Source of the DNA: Aquiflexum balticum DSM 16537
GTDB lineage: Bacteria; Bacteroidota; Bacteroidia; Cytophagales; Cyclobacteriaceae
Reading direction: 5' to 3'
Length of the DNA: 64,000 bases
NCBI RefSeq assembly: GCF_900176595.1
Contig: NZ_LT838813.1
Coordinates: forward strand, 1,832,501-1,896,500
Made by a program: the position numbers and the translations under genes. Under the pieces are notes generated by a model. It had not been told where the DNA came from, ran no database searches, and saw only the letters and a list, made by a program, of their open reading frames with translations. Below, piece after piece: positions 19,394 to 29,770 of this stretch (position 1 is its first letter; each line of letters starts with the position of its first letter).

Positions 19394-22300
19394 ATGAAAA
19401 ATACAATACGCTTGATCTTGGTTATTGGCCTGCTCTTTTCCTTTGGTTTTCAAATGGAAGGATGGTCTCAGACCTATAATGAAAAAATTTATGATGCGGT
19501 GCAATGGCGCTTGGTAGGCCCTCATAGAGGCGGAAGATCTGCTACAGTGGCTGGAGTAGCGTCAGAAAGGAATACATTTTATTTTGGAGCCACAGGTGGC
19601 GGTGTATGGAAAACCACTGACGGGGGCAAAACATGGGGTAATATTTCAGATGGATTTTTCGGTGGATCTATCGGTGCAGTTGCAGTTGCCGATTCTGATC
19701 CCAACATCATTTATGTGGGCGGTGGCGAAAAAACCGTTCGGGGTAATGTTTCCTATGGATATGGGATGTGGAAAAGCACAGATGCCGGAAAAACCTGGGA
19801 ACATTTGGGGATGGAAGAATCCCGCTTTATTTCCAGGATAAGGATTCACCCATCCAACCCTGACATTGTTTATGCGGCGATTATGGGTGATATATTCAAA
19901 CCTACCGAAATGCGTGGAGTGTACAAATCATCAGACGGGGGGAAAACCTGGGACAGGAAACTTTTTGCCAGTCAGGTGGCCGGTGCGGTTGATCTTATTC
20001 TTGACCCCAATAATCCCAATATCCTATATGCAACCACTTGGGATATCAAAAGGACACCTTATAGCCTTGAAAGCGGTGGACCTAATTCCAAAATGTTCAA
20101 AAGCACGGACGGTGGAGAAAACTGGAAAGAAATTTCCCGAAACAAAGGACTTCCTGAAGGTACTTTAGGCATTATGGGAATCACTGTTTCACCATTGAAC
20201 TCCAACAGACTTTGGGCAATTGTCGAAAATCTGAATGGAGGTGTTTTCAGGTCAGATGATGGTGGAGAGACTTGGGAAAAAACCAATGAGGACAGGAATC
20301 TAAGACAAAGAGCATGGTATTATTCCAGAATTTATGCGGATACCCAAAGTGACAGTACAGTATATGTCATGAATGTAAGTTATCACAAATCGACAGATGG
20401 CGGAAAAACATTCAAAAGTTCCAATGCACCTCATGGTGACCACCATGATCTGTGGATTGATCCGAAGGACAATCAGAGAATGATCATTGCGGATGATGGC
20501 GGTGCGCAGGTTTCCTTTGATGGTGGTGAATCTTGGTCTACTTATATGAACCAGCCCACAGCCCAATTTTACAGGGTAACTACAGACAATCATTTCCCTT
20601 ATAGAATTTATGGTGCGCAGCAGGACAATTCCACGATGCGGATCAACCACAGAAATGAAGGTTATGGAATTACGGAGAATGATTGGGAAGTCAGTGCCGG
20701 CAGCGAGAGCGGTTGGTTGGCTGTTGACCCTACTGATAATGATGTAGTCTATGGTGGAAATTATGGGGGATTGCTACAAATGCTCAATCATAGAACAGGT
20801 GCAAAAAGAAATGTCAACGTATATCCTGACAACCCAATGGGACATGGTGCAGAGGGAATGAAGTATCGTTTTCAGTGGAATTTCCCGATCTTCTTTTCAC
20901 CCCATGATCCAAAGGTACTGTATACCACTTCCAATCAATTCCACAGATCAACGAATGGCGGACAGACTTGGGAGACTTTCAGCCCTGATCTGACCAGAAA
21001 TGCCAAGGAAAAATTGGGGCCTTCAGGTGGTCCGATTACCAAAGACAATACATCAGTGGAATATTACAGTACCATTTTCGCCGCCACAGAATCTCCTATG
21101 AAAAAAGGTGTACTTTGGGCCGGATCGGATGATGGCTTGGTCCATGTTTCTGTAGACAATGGAAGGACCTGGGAAAACGTTACTCCAAAAGATCTTCCGG
21201 AGTGGATTCAGATCAACAGTATGGAGGGACATCCTTTTGAAGAAGGAGGATTGTATTTAGCGGCAACTTCTTACAAGAATGGTGACTTTGCTCCTTATCT
21301 TTATAAAACAACTGACTATGGAAAGTCATGGACAAAAATCGTCAATGGAATAGATGCCCAGCATTTTACCAGAGTAGTGCGTGCAGATCCTGCAAAAAAA
21401 GGGATTCTATATGCCGGAACTGAAACAGGCATGTACATTTCCTTCAATGATGGGGGATCTTGGCAGCCATTCCAGTTGAACCTTCCGATAGTTCCGATCA
21501 CGGATCTGACGATTAAAAATAATAACCTGATTGCTGCCACCCAGGGAAGGAGTTTCTGGATCATAGATGACCTGACTGTAATCCATCAATTGTCAGAGAA
21601 TATAGGGAATAAACCTTTTCATTTATTCAAACCACAGGATTCCTACCGATTGGACGGTGTGCGGAGAGAATCCAAGACTGCCGGTACCAACAGGCCGGGA
21701 GGCGTTTTGGTTTACTATCATTTGAAAGAGGAGCCTAAAGAAGAAGTCAGGTTGGAATTCTATGACAGTCAAAAAAATCTGATCAAGGAATTTTCTTCAA
21801 AAGGAATTGAAAAAGATACCTTGAAATACAAAACCGGATCAAATGAATTCAACTGGAATTTGAGGATACCTGATGCCAAAGGATTTGAAGGAATGATCAT
21901 GTGGTCAGGACCTTTGAGAGGGCCAAAGGTTGTTCCGGGTGATTATTTGGTCAGGCTGATCGTTGACGGACAGTCTCAGGATCAACGGTTCAAAGTGCTG
22001 CCGGATTTGAGATACGAGTCTACTCAGGAAGACCTAGAGGCACAGTATGATTTCTTGCTCAAAGTAAGGGATAAGCTGACTGAGACCCATGAAACAATCA
22101 CACTGATCAGAAAATATAAGGCTGAACTCGATACCATTGTTCAAAAGAATCCACGTCAAAAGAGAAGGATAGAACCAGTAGTTAATGCCATTTCAGACAT
22201 TGAAAAGGAACTGTATCAAACCCAGAACAGGAGTGGTCAGGATCCTCTGAACTTTCCGATCAGATTGAACAATAAGCTGGCACACTTGAATTCCATTGTC

Positions 22301-22462
22301 GGAACGGGAGAATTCAGACCAACAGATGGTGCTGAAGAAGTGCGGGCTGAACTTACCAGACAAATCGATATTCAACTTACAAAATTCAGGGAAATCGAAA
22401 AATCCCAGATCTCCAAAATTCTGAATATTGAGGAGATGAAAGCTGAAATAGAGAAGAAGTAA
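19394..22462 (+). CDS. Secreted BNR/Asp-box repeat (VPS10/sortilin-like) propeller protein
   Basis: A 1022-residue protein with an N-terminal signal peptide (about residues 1-26, ending GWSQ). It is followed by many Asp-box motifs of the S-x-D-x-G-x-T-W type, such as TTDGGKTW, STDAGKTW, SSDGGKTW and STDGGENW, covering residues about 70-720 and consistent with one or two beta-propellers. The last 300 residues include a beta-rich segment and a helical tail ending EEMKAEIEKK. Bacteroidota carry many such proteins, often annotated as glycosyl hydrolase or sortilin-like, but catalytic residues of sialidases are not evident. The role is probably extracytoplasmic and the substrate unknown. It is a single-gene unit bounded by terminators. 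Confidence 0.8.
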   Translation: MKNTIRLILVIGLLFSFGFQMEGWSQTYNEKIYDAVQWRLVGPHRGGRSATVAGVASERNTFYFGATGGGVWKTTDGGKTWGNISDGFFGGSIGAVAVADSDPNIIYVGGGEKTVRGNVSYGYGMWKSTDAGKTWEHLGMEESRFISRIRIHPSNPDIVYAAIMGDIFKPTEMRGVYKSSDGGKTWDRKLFASQVAGAVDLILDPNNPNILYATTWDIKRTPYSLESGGPNSKMFKSTDGGENWKEISRNKGLPEGTLGIMGITVSPLNSNRLWAIVENLNGGVFRSDDGGETWEKTNEDRNLRQRAWYYSRIYADTQSDSTVYVMNVSYHKSTDGGKTFKSSNAPHGDHHDLWIDPKDNQRMIIADDGGAQVSFDGGESWSTYMNQPTAQFYRVTTDNHFPYRIYGAQQDNSTMRINHRNEGYGITENDWEVSAGSESGWLAVDPTDNDVVYGGNYGGLLQMLNHRTGAKRNVNVYPDNPMGHGAEGMKYRFQWNFPIFFSPHDPKVLYTTSNQFHRSTNGGQTWETFSPDLTRNAKEKLGPSGGPITKDNTSVEYYSTIFAATESPMKKGVLWAGSDDGLVHVSVDNGRTWENVTPKDLPEWIQINSMEGHPFEEGGLYLAATSYKNGDFAPYLYKTTDYGKSWTKIVNGIDAQHFTRVVRADPAKKGILYAGTETGMYISFNDGGSWQPFQLNLPIVPITDLTIKNNNLIAATQGRSFWIIDDLTVIHQLSENIGNKPFHLFKPQDSYRLDGVRRESKTAGTNRPGGVLVYYHLKEEPKEEVRLEFYDSQKNLIKEFSSKGIEKDTLKYKTGSNEFNWNLRIPDAKGFEGMIMWSGPLRGPKVVPGDYLVRLIVDGQSQDQRFKVLPDLRYESTQEDLEAQYDFLLKVRDKLTETHETITLIRKYKAELDTIVQKNPRQKRRIEPVVNAISDIEKELYQTQNRSGQDPLNFPIRLNNKLAHLNSIVGTGEFRPTDGAEEVRAELTRQIDIQLTKFREIEKSQISKILNIEEMKAEIEKK

Positions 22463-22480
22463 GACCGTATTTTCTTAATT

Positions 22481-22516
22481 AAAAAATCCCTGACAAAACT
22501 ATGTCAGGGATTTTTT
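22481..22516 (+). terminator. Terminator after the BNR-repeat gene
   Basis: AAAAAATCCCTGACA pairs with TGTCAGGGATTTTTT over a short loop. It lies 18 bp after the stop codon. Confidence 0.9.
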
Positions 22517-22655
22517 GTTAAATATTCAAAAAAAGTAAGTTCGAGCTACAGTGAAATAGGATTTTATTAGATTTTAACTCTTATTTTGCTAAAATTATAA
22601 TTTTCAATTGTCAAATAGAATCGGAAAAATCAACAACTTAATTATTGAACACAGC

Positions 22656-25241
22656 ATGACAAAGTCAATAAAATATTTCCTACTCACAGCGGTAATTCTT
22701 CTGGGAGTGGTCTCATTGCCAAATCAAGAGGCATTTGCTCAGAAAAAGAAAAAGAAATCAGATACACCGGTAGCAGCTGCACCTGCACCTGAGAAAAAAC
22801 CGGAAAAGAAGAAATTGGAAGATGTGGTCAAGGGCCATAAAAAATTTGAAGGACTTTTTACTTTTTATCAGGATACTACCAGTGGCGAATTGAAAATGCT
22901 GATCAGCAAAGAGCAATTGGGCAATGAATACCTGTACTTCTCGCAGGTAGGAGACGGGGTGACTGATGCGGGTACTTTCCGTGGTTCCTATGGAGATAAT
23001 AAAATTTTCAAGATTGAAAGGTATTTCAACCGGGTGGAATTCATCAATCAAAATACCTCTTACTATTTTGATCCGGAAAACCCTCTTAGCCGTTCCGCTG
23101 ATGCCAATATCAGTCCCGGAATCATGGCAAGTGCCAAAATTGAATTTGATGATGTAGAAAAGGGTCTGATTCTGATCAAGGCAGACAATTTATTTCTAAA
23201 GGAAACATTTTCTCAGATTAAAAGGCCTTCTTCTCCAGGCGAATCCCCTACCTCATTCAAATTGGGAAATCTTGACGGTGAAAAAACAAAAGTGCTAGCA
23301 GTCAGGAATTATGAGAAAAATACAGATTTGGCAGTAGAGTATGTGTATTCCAATCCATCGGTGCTGAATGGCGGATCTTCTGCTGTAACTGATGGCAGGA
23401 ACGTGTCCATAAAAGTTTTTCACAGTTTGATTGAATTACCGGACAATGGCTACGAACCTCGTTTTGACGATCCCAGGGTCGGGTATTTTACCACCAAAGT
23501 CACTGATATGACCTCAAGCAGTCCGACACCATATAGGGATTTGATCCATCGTTGGGATCTGAGGAAAAAAGATCCAAATGCGGCTTTATCCGAACCTGTT
23601 GAACCCATAGTATGGTGGATTGAGAATTCCACGCCACATGAGTGGAGACAGACCATCATGAATGCAGTTTTAGAGTGGAATAAAGCTTTTGAAAAAGCAG
23701 GGTTTAAAAACGCAGTGCAGGTAAAAATCCAACCGGATGATGCGAATTGGGATGCAGGGGATATCCGGTACAATGTGTTGAGATGGACAAGTTCACCCAA
23801 CCCTCCATTTGGCGGCTATGGCCCAAGTTTCGTCAATCCAAGAACTGGTCAGATTCTGGGTTCTGATATTATGTTGGAGTTTGTGTACCATACCAATAGG
23901 GTTGTATTGAACAGGCTCTTCGGTGAGGAAGCTGCCTTGGAAAGTGAATTTGGAACCTGGCATAACGGACATTTCTGTACTGTGGAGACACATTTGCAAA
24001 ACAACATGATGTTTGGTCAGGCATTTTTACGCGCAAGCGGTGCTTCCGACCTTGAAATGGAAGGCATGAAAATGGAAGCCATGACGGAATTATTGATGCA
24101 TGAAGTAGGACATACTTTGGGATTGAACCACAATATGAAAGCTTCGCAATTGTATTCACCAGCACAGTTGGCAGACAAGAACTTCATTCAGGGAAAAGCC
24201 CTAACAGGTTCTGTGATGGATTATCTGGCCATCAACCTTTCTCCAAATAAGGAGACCCAAAGTCATTACTTTACTACTACAGTTGGTCCTTATGATATTT
24301 GGGCAATTGAATTTGGCTATACCCCGGTCAAAACGTCAAATGAATTGGATGCTATTTTGGCCAAATCCACCCAACCGGAACTTACCTTCGGTAATGATGC
24401 CGATGATATGAGATCTCCGGGCAAAGCCATTGATCCAAGAGTAATGATCGGTGACCTTTCCAATGATCAGATTGGCTATTCTATCCATATGATGGAAACC
24501 TCCAAAAATCTGATGAATGAAATCAAAGACAAATACACCAAAGATGGACAGTCTTATCAGGAACTGGTACAGGCTTACGGGGTTTTGATGAATCAATATA
24601 GCACCGCAGGAGGCGTTATGTCAAGGTTTATCGGTGGCGTGTATGTAGACAGGGCCATGGCAGGACAGGAAGGGGCAACACAACCTTTTACTCCTGTTAG
24701 TCTTAAGGATCAAAAAAGGGCCATGACTGCATTGAGTAAATATATGTTTGCACCCAATGCCTATGATATTCCCAACGACCTCATCAATTACCTGGCAAGG
24801 CAAAGGAGAGGTTTTGATTTTATGTCAGCACCCGAAGATCCCAAAATCCATCAGCAGGTACTGAATTCCCAGAAAAATGTTTTGGCCCATTTGACCCATC
24901 CAAATACACTACAAAGAATGGTGGATTCGGAATTGTATGGCAATGAATACAACATGGCCACTTATATGAATGACCTGACCAAAGCCATCTTCGATGCGGA
25001 TATCAATGGCAATGTCAATTCCTTCAGACAAAACCTGCAGATGGAGTATGTGAATACCCTCAAAGGGATAGTTTCCGGTAATACAAGCAACCGATACAAC
25101 CACCTGGCCAAGTCAGCAGCTTTATACAACCTGAACTATATCAAGACCAAGGCAGGCAATGCCAACGGAAATATCTCCTCCAAGGCCCATAAGGATCATT
25201 TGAAATTATTGATCGATAATACCTTGAAGGAAGTGAAGTAA
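22656..25241 (+). CDS. Secreted zinc metalloprotease (metzincin, DUF5117/DUF4953 type)
   Basis: 861 residues from the ATG at 22656 (MTKSIKYFLL). The longer TTG-initiated frame from 22608 adds 16 residues that would spoil the signal peptide. The signal peptide ends at AFAQ (about residue 29), followed by a lysine-rich and proline-rich linker. The zinc-binding motif HEVGHTLGLNH (HExxHxxGxxH) starts at H482, with a downstream Met (VMDY) suitable for the met-turn of metzincins. Large regions on either side match the DUF5117 and DUF4953 parts of this Bacteroidota family. It is predicted to act in the periplasm or outside the cell. Substrates are unknown. The gene stands alone and ends at a hairpin. 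Confidence 0.88.
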   Translation: MTKSIKYFLLTAVILLGVVSLPNQEAFAQKKKKKSDTPVAAAPAPEKKPEKKKLEDVVKGHKKFEGLFTFYQDTTSGELKMLISKEQLGNEYLYFSQVGDGVTDAGTFRGSYGDNKIFKIERYFNRVEFINQNTSYYFDPENPLSRSADANISPGIMASAKIEFDDVEKGLILIKADNLFLKETFSQIKRPSSPGESPTSFKLGNLDGEKTKVLAVRNYEKNTDLAVEYVYSNPSVLNGGSSAVTDGRNVSIKVFHSLIELPDNGYEPRFDDPRVGYFTTKVTDMTSSSPTPYRDLIHRWDLRKKDPNAALSEPVEPIVWWIENSTPHEWRQTIMNAVLEWNKAFEKAGFKNAVQVKIQPDDANWDAGDIRYNVLRWTSSPNPPFGGYGPSFVNPRTGQILGSDIMLEFVYHTNRVVLNRLFGEEAALESEFGTWHNGHFCTVETHLQNNMMFGQAFLRASGASDLEMEGMKMEAMTELLMHEVGHTLGLNHNMKASQLYSPAQLADKNFIQGKALTGSVMDYLAINLSPNKETQSHYFTTTVGPYDIWAIEFGYTPVKTSNELDAILAKSTQPELTFGNDADDMRSPGKAIDPRVMIGDLSNDQIGYSIHMMETSKNLMNEIKDKYTKDGQSYQELVQAYGVLMNQYSTAGGVMSRFIGGVYVDRAMAGQEGATQPFTPVSLKDQKRAMTALSKYMFAPNAYDIPNDLINYLARQRRGFDFMSAPEDPKIHQQVLNSQKNVLAHLTHPNTLQRMVDSELYGNEYNMATYMNDLTKAIFDADINGNVNSFRQNLQMEYVNTLKGIVSGNTSNRYNHLAKSAALYNLNYIKTKAGNANGNISSKAHKDHLKLLIDNTLKEVK

Positions 25242-25262
25242 AATTTCTTGGACTTTAAAGTT

Positions 25263-25304
25263 AAATAGGCTGTCTTTTCTGAATAGAGGCAGCCTATTTT
25301 TTTT
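25263..25304 (+). terminator. Terminator after the metalloprotease gene
   Basis: AAATAGGCTG and CAGCCTATTT form the stem around a loop of about 17 nt, followed by a T-run. Confidence 0.8.
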
Positions 25305-25513
25305 GATTTATTTCAATTAAATTGATATTAATTTTATATTAATTTGTATAATTCGTTTTTTTTAGAATAATATTTTATATATTTTTAAAGTAACAGTATT
25401 GTTTGTTTTTGGAATTTTTTCTTTCACCTATCTCTATTTAGAAGGATAACGAAATCATTTTAGGATCAAATAACATTGAAACTCCCTTTATCCACATCTA
25501 AATAATTTTCAAC

Positions 25514-26782
25514 ATGCTAAAGAGTATTAAAAAGAATTGGCTTAATTCTGTGATTAAGCCGTTTTTGTTCCTGATAGTTTTAGGGACATTTGTATCAGTA
25601 TCCTATGGACAAGATAGAGAATATCTTGAAGGTTTTTATGCAGTCACGAGAAGTGATAATCAGATTTTCATCTTTAATTTCAATAAAGATGGTACCGTCT
25701 TGGTCACTGAAAAAAATTCTGAAGACAAGGACTTTAAAGAATTGAAGAAGTACGAGCTTAGTGGCAACAACCTGACTCTACATCCAATTTGGGACCCTGG
25801 TAGGATTGATTATTTCTATGATGTGAGCATCACTAAAAAGGAAGATGGTCTTTTCACTTTTTCAAAAGCCGGGCTTGATTATGAAATCCAGAAACATTCA
25901 AATTGGCCGGCAATAATGCATACGCTCTTTGTGCTAATTGCTCTGTTGATTTTTAACCATCTCTGTAGGTGGTCAAAATGGTTTGTTTGGGCTACCTGTA
26001 TTCTGCTGCCCTTGTACCTGACTATCTATGTTTGGCCCATGACCACAGTGGGAACTGCGGTTGACACTTGGTTCCATGTGGCAAAAGTCTGGTCAGCGCT
26101 AGCGGGTTCTGTCTTTTTTACTTTGGTCAGGTTTACCAAATTAAATAATTATAAATGGGCAAAGTTCATTGTCGCCGCTATTTTGGTGATCAATATTGCA
26201 GAAGCGGTGCTCAGGGATTTCGAGCTTGGAACCGGCTTTGGAGGTATTTACCATTTTTTGAATGGGACGGCAGGGATTCTTTCTATCATTACCTTATCAG
26301 GTTGGTTGACCATCAAAGCTGATAATTCCAGGTTCAAAGATATGGTATGGCCTGATATGACCTTGCTTTGGATCATCGCTTATGACGTTTGGAACTGGAG
26401 TTATATCTGTAACTGTATTCCTGAGCATGCGGTGATGGGCTTGATCGTTCTGTTGTCCTGTACCATTCCTGCCTTTTACAAAGTGGGAACATGGCTTCAG
26501 GCAAGGGCTTATACCTTATCTGCATACATGATGTATATTATGAGCGGTTCCAGATGGATCAGTCATCCGTTGAATAATGTGTTACTTCCCGACAATCCAA
26601 CATTTATCATCATTTTGGCTATCACCAGCCTCGGACTGAATGTCTATAACGCCTATGTACATTTTGGCATGATGATCAGAAGAAAAGCTTGGGGATTTGG
26701 TCAACCTGTGTTGACCCTAGCCGAGCAGGAGGCAATAGTGGCCACCAATAAAACCTTCCCCCATTTCATCAAATTGGCATAA
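25514..26782 (+). CDS. DUF5692 family membrane protein, copy 1
   Basis: A 422-residue protein. A hydrophobic N-terminus ending SVSYGQ (about residue 33) looks like a signal peptide. Residues 34-130 form a beta-rich extracytoplasmic domain. From about residue 136 there are eight or nine hydrophobic segments, matching the DUF5692 membrane domain. Conserved-looking segments include AKVWSALAGSVFF, NIAEAVLRDFE, and LLWIIAYDVWNWSY. It is clearly paralogous to the gene at 28250-29470 (compare AVAGSVFTMIFRF and NIAEAVLQDF there). Function is unknown. It lies 120 bp upstream of an Omp85-like barrel gene, with a weak hairpin in between. Confidence 0.8.
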   Translation: MLKSIKKNWLNSVIKPFLFLIVLGTFVSVSYGQDREYLEGFYAVTRSDNQIFIFNFNKDGTVLVTEKNSEDKDFKELKKYELSGNNLTLHPIWDPGRIDYFYDVSITKKEDGLFTFSKAGLDYEIQKHSNWPAIMHTLFVLIALLIFNHLCRWSKWFVWATCILLPLYLTIYVWPMTTVGTAVDTWFHVAKVWSALAGSVFFTLVRFTKLNNYKWAKFIVAAILVINIAEAVLRDFELGTGFGGIYHFLNGTAGILSIITLSGWLTIKADNSRFKDMVWPDMTLLWIIAYDVWNWSYICNCIPEHAVMGLIVLLSCTIPAFYKVGTWLQARAYTLSAYMMYIMSGSRWISHPLNNVLLPDNPTFIIILAITSLGLNVYNAYVHFGMMIRRKAWGFGQPVLTLAEQEAIVATNKTFPHFIKLA

Positions 26783-26814
26783 GGTTAAATAAATATCCGC
26801 AACCAAGAATTTTC

Positions 26815-26857
26815 TATAGAAAAATGGCTATCGAATTTTTGATAGCTGTTTTTCTTT
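26815..26857 (+). terminator. Probable terminator after DUF5692 copy 1
   Basis: AAAAATGGCTATC pairs imperfectly with GATAGCTGTTTTT over a T-rich loop, 33 bp after the stop. Confidence 0.6.
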
Positions 26858-26903
26858 TTGATGGAATATAACACACCAAATATTTATTCACTTTTAATTA
26901 AAG

Positions 26904-28145
26904 ATGATGATGAAAAGCCAAAGATATTTATTGATGATTTTATTGCTTTCCAGTTTTGTAACCTTGGCATTTAGTCAAAATCAGGAAGCTGTTCCAGAAG
27001 GTAAGAAAGAAAAAAAAGTAACCATTATCCCCATGCCGGTTTTAGCTGCTAATCCTACCACAGGATTGGTTTATGGCATTGCTCCTGGATTTAATTGGTT
27101 CAATGGCAATCCTGAAACAACCAGTATGACAAGTGTATTGGGTACATTCCTATATACCCAAAAAAACCAATTGTTTCTTCAAGTAAGAGGAAATGTGTTT
27201 TTGGAAGATGATCGTTGGATGTTGATGACAGACTTGAGATATAACCTTAATAGTCAACCAACTTACGGATTGAGTACTGATGCTACTTATATGTACCATA
27301 CAGTTGTAGGAGAAGACGGAGAAGTCTCTGATGATTTGGTCAAAGGCCCACCGGAAAATGAAATGATGGGATTTGACCATTTCAGATTTTACCAGACTGC
27401 TTTGAGAAGGCATAAGGATTCCCGGTTTTTCTATGGGGTGGGGTATCATTTGGACATCATGTCCAATATCGATGACAAGCAATTGGACCTGGAAGCAGAT
27501 CCTCCCAGACTCACCTACCACTACCAATACCAAACAGGTAAGGACATGCCGCTTGATGGTTATACCCAATCGGGGGTGTCTTTGAATGCCTCTTTGGATA
27601 GTAGGGACAATGTGGCCAACCCTTATGACGGCAGATTGGTATTTGCCTCTTTGAGACTCAATCCTGAGTTTTTGGGAAGTACAGAAGGTGCAAGTCAACT
27701 CTGGTTAGAATACAGGGATTATTTCAATTTGAATCCTGAAAGACCAAGGAATTTGATTGCTGTTTGGGCTTATGGTTGGTTTGTGACCGGAGGCAACGTT
27801 CCCTATATGTTTTTGCCTGCTACAGGTTGGGACATGTTCGGGAGATCCGGAAGACCCTATACTATGGGAAGGTTCCGGGGTGAAGACCTGACCTACACAG
27901 AAGCAGAATGGAGGTTTCCGCTCCAAAAGACCAAGGACAGATTGGGTGGTGTAGTTTTTGTCAATGCCACTTCTGCCAGTAGCAGAACGGATAATGTGAA
28001 ACTATTCAGCCATTTTCAGGCCGGCTATGGTGCTGGCTTGCGCTACATGATCAGTCCCAAAAACAGGGTTAACATTGGCTTGGATTATGGACGGGGCATA
28101 CATGGGGCTTCTGCCATTTTCCTCAATTTGAATGAGATGTTTTAA
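26904..28145 (+). CDS. Outer-membrane barrel protein of the Omp85 / surface antigen (D15-like) type
   Basis: A 413-residue protein with a signal peptide (about residues 1-25, ending AFSQ). Beta-barrel strands then run to the C-terminus, which ends in aromatic F. No POTRA domains are visible, so it resembles the short, POTRA-less surface antigen-like proteins. The segment GRFRGEDLTY recalls the loop-6 RGF/Y-type motif of the Omp85 barrel. The final strands, GAGLRYMISPKNRVNIGLDYG, are typical (quoted as one continuous segment of the family). Function is unknown; lipid or protein export is possible. It sits between two DUF5692 paralogues that face it from both sides. Confidence 0.72.
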   Translation: MMMKSQRYLLMILLLSSFVTLAFSQNQEAVPEGKKEKKVTIIPMPVLAANPTTGLVYGIAPGFNWFNGNPETTSMTSVLGTFLYTQKNQLFLQVRGNVFLEDDRWMLMTDLRYNLNSQPTYGLSTDATYMYHTVVGEDGEVSDDLVKGPPENEMMGFDHFRFYQTALRRHKDSRFFYGVGYHLDIMSNIDDKQLDLEADPPRLTYHYQYQTGKDMPLDGYTQSGVSLNASLDSRDNVANPYDGRLVFASLRLNPEFLGSTEGASQLWLEYRDYFNLNPERPRNLIAVWAYGWFVTGGNVPYMFLPATGWDMFGRSGRPYTMGRFRGEDLTYTEAEWRFPLQKTKDRLGGVVFVNATSASSRTDNVKLFSHFQAGYGAGLRYMISPKNRVNIGLDYGRGIHGASAIFLNLNEMF

Positions 28146-28165
28146 AATCTAAAATGAATCAAAAT

Positions 28166-28200
28166 CAAAAAGGCTATCCCATATCAGGATAGCCTTTTTC
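28166..28200. terminator. Bidirectional terminator between barrel gene and DUF5692 copy 2
   Basis: AAAAAGGCTATCC and GGATAGCCTTTTT flank a short loop. It serves the rightward barrel gene and probably the leftward DUF5692 gene, which end toward each other. Confidence 0.88.
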
Positions 28201-28249
28201 ATTGTCTGCATTTAAGTCAACAACTTATAATATTAAAAAAGGGGATTGA

Positions 28250-29470
28250 TTATAATACAGATTCGCTTTGACCTACTTCCAGATTTGCAGGAGCCTTTCC
28301 GGTAAATCTCCATCTATAATGAAGGATAAAATAGGCCAAATTGAAGGCCAAGCTGACCAACGCCATCGTCATTACCAAGCCTTCTGACCTTGGCATAGGA
28401 ATGACAAATGTTAAGCCTAGGCTGTTGTCTGCAAAGGCTTTGAAGCTGAAGAGATACATCATGTATATAGCCAATGTAAATGCTCTTGCTTGTAGATAGG
28501 TGCCCTTCTTGATCCAAATAGCAGCAACTGTAGGGGCCAACAAAACAATAAATGAAAATGCTACAGTATTAGGGAAATTGATATAAACAAAGGTGATATT
28601 CCAAATGTCATAGGCCAAAATCCAAAATGTTGTCATACCGGGCCACAACATGTCGTGCGGCTTTTCTTCGTCCCTTTTGATTCCCTTCCACCTGGAAATC
28701 GTAATCATACACAGTACTCCCGCAATGGCATTGATGAGGTTTGGTAAATCCGGTTGCGAAAAATCCTGCAAAACAGCCTCGGCAATATTGATGGCCAAAA
28801 TCAACATGACCACAAATTTTGCCCAAGTTTTTCCATCGATATTGTGAAATCTAAATATCATCGTAAATACACTGCCAGCAACCGCGGAATATAGTTTGAT
28901 CCACCTGAACCAACCGTCAAATCCAGCTTTAAGCCAGTGTGGTATCAAAGCAATAGGAAGAATGAAATAAAGTAAGTAAGAGACCCCTTTGTAATACCTT
29001 GATAATTCATTTCCGACCATCAAAACCACAAACAAAAACACCAAATGCATCCATGACCAAAATGGTTTGCTTTTCCGGATTTCCACATCTGTTACCCCAT
29101 CTACATGTTTGAATTCATACCTCGTTTCATCAATATAGTTGATGATTCTATCGGATAATTCACCGATTGGGCCTGAGGCATCACCGGATAGAACGATATT
29201 TGCCCCCTCCATCGTCCAATTGAAAGTCTGCTTCAATTTGCTGACAGTCAAACTTTTTTCGACATCGACTGTTCCGTCTTCTTTAAATTGGAAATCATAC
29301 ACCAAGCCACTGCCTTGGGTATCGACCATGGAACCTTCCAAAGTACCTATCCAGCGGCCGTGGTCACCGGGCAGACTTTGGGCCTGTGCCTGTGCAGCAC
29401 TGAAAAGGAAAACAAACATTGACAAAAGGAATACTTTGAGCGGAATCCCTTTAAAATTTAATTTGAACAT
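28250..29470 (-). CDS. DUF5692 family membrane protein, copy 2
   Basis: A 406-residue paralogue of the gene at 25514-26782. A signal peptide ends at AQAQAQ (about residue 31). An extracytoplasmic beta-rich domain (about 32-135) follows, then eight or nine hydrophobic segments with the shared blocks AVAGSVFTMIFRF, NIAEAVLQDF, FWILAYDIWN and YLQARAFTLAIYMMYLFS. The arrangement copy 1, barrel, copy 2 (inverted) suggests a functional link or an inverted duplication around the barrel gene. Function is unknown. Confidence 0.8.
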   Translation of the reverse strand: MFKLNFKGIPLKVFLLSMFVFLFSAAQAQAQSLPGDHGRWIGTLEGSMVDTQGSGLVYDFQFKEDGTVDVEKSLTVSKLKQTFNWTMEGANIVLSGDASGPIGELSDRIINYIDETRYEFKHVDGVTDVEIRKSKPFWSWMHLVFLFVVLMVGNELSRYYKGVSYLLYFILPIALIPHWLKAGFDGWFRWIKLYSAVAGSVFTMIFRFHNIDGKTWAKFVVMLILAINIAEAVLQDFSQPDLPNLINAIAGVLCMITISRWKGIKRDEEKPHDMLWPGMTTFWILAYDIWNITFVYINFPNTVAFSFIVLLAPTVAAIWIKKGTYLQARAFTLAIYMMYLFSFKAFADNSLGLTFVIPMPRSEGLVMTMALVSLAFNLAYFILHYRWRFTGKAPANLEVGQSESVL

Positions 29471-29770
29471 AAGTTTGTGGTTTAAAAGATGAAACTAAAG
29501 AATCGTTTAAGTAAGTAAATTAAGTAATTATCTTAAAAATCAGGTAATAATGGATTGATTTATCCAATAATTTGTAAAAAAAAGCATAAGGCAAATTGAG
29601 AACTATTGGAAATACGTCAGGGGCCAATTTAAGTTTTACCTCTGCAAGGGTTTCACTGTACTTTCACCTAAAAAATAAATACCAACTATTGTTTATTTAT
29701 TTCTCTTTTACTAACTTTTATTACAGTTTTTTACTGTTTGTCTATTTGTTTTATTTTAACCCAAATTTTT
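29471..29770. other. AT-rich intergenic region
   Basis: Divergent upstream region of DUF5692 copy 2 and the small gene at 29771. Only short unrelated open frames are present. I see no clear promoter match or repeat. Confidence 0.4.
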
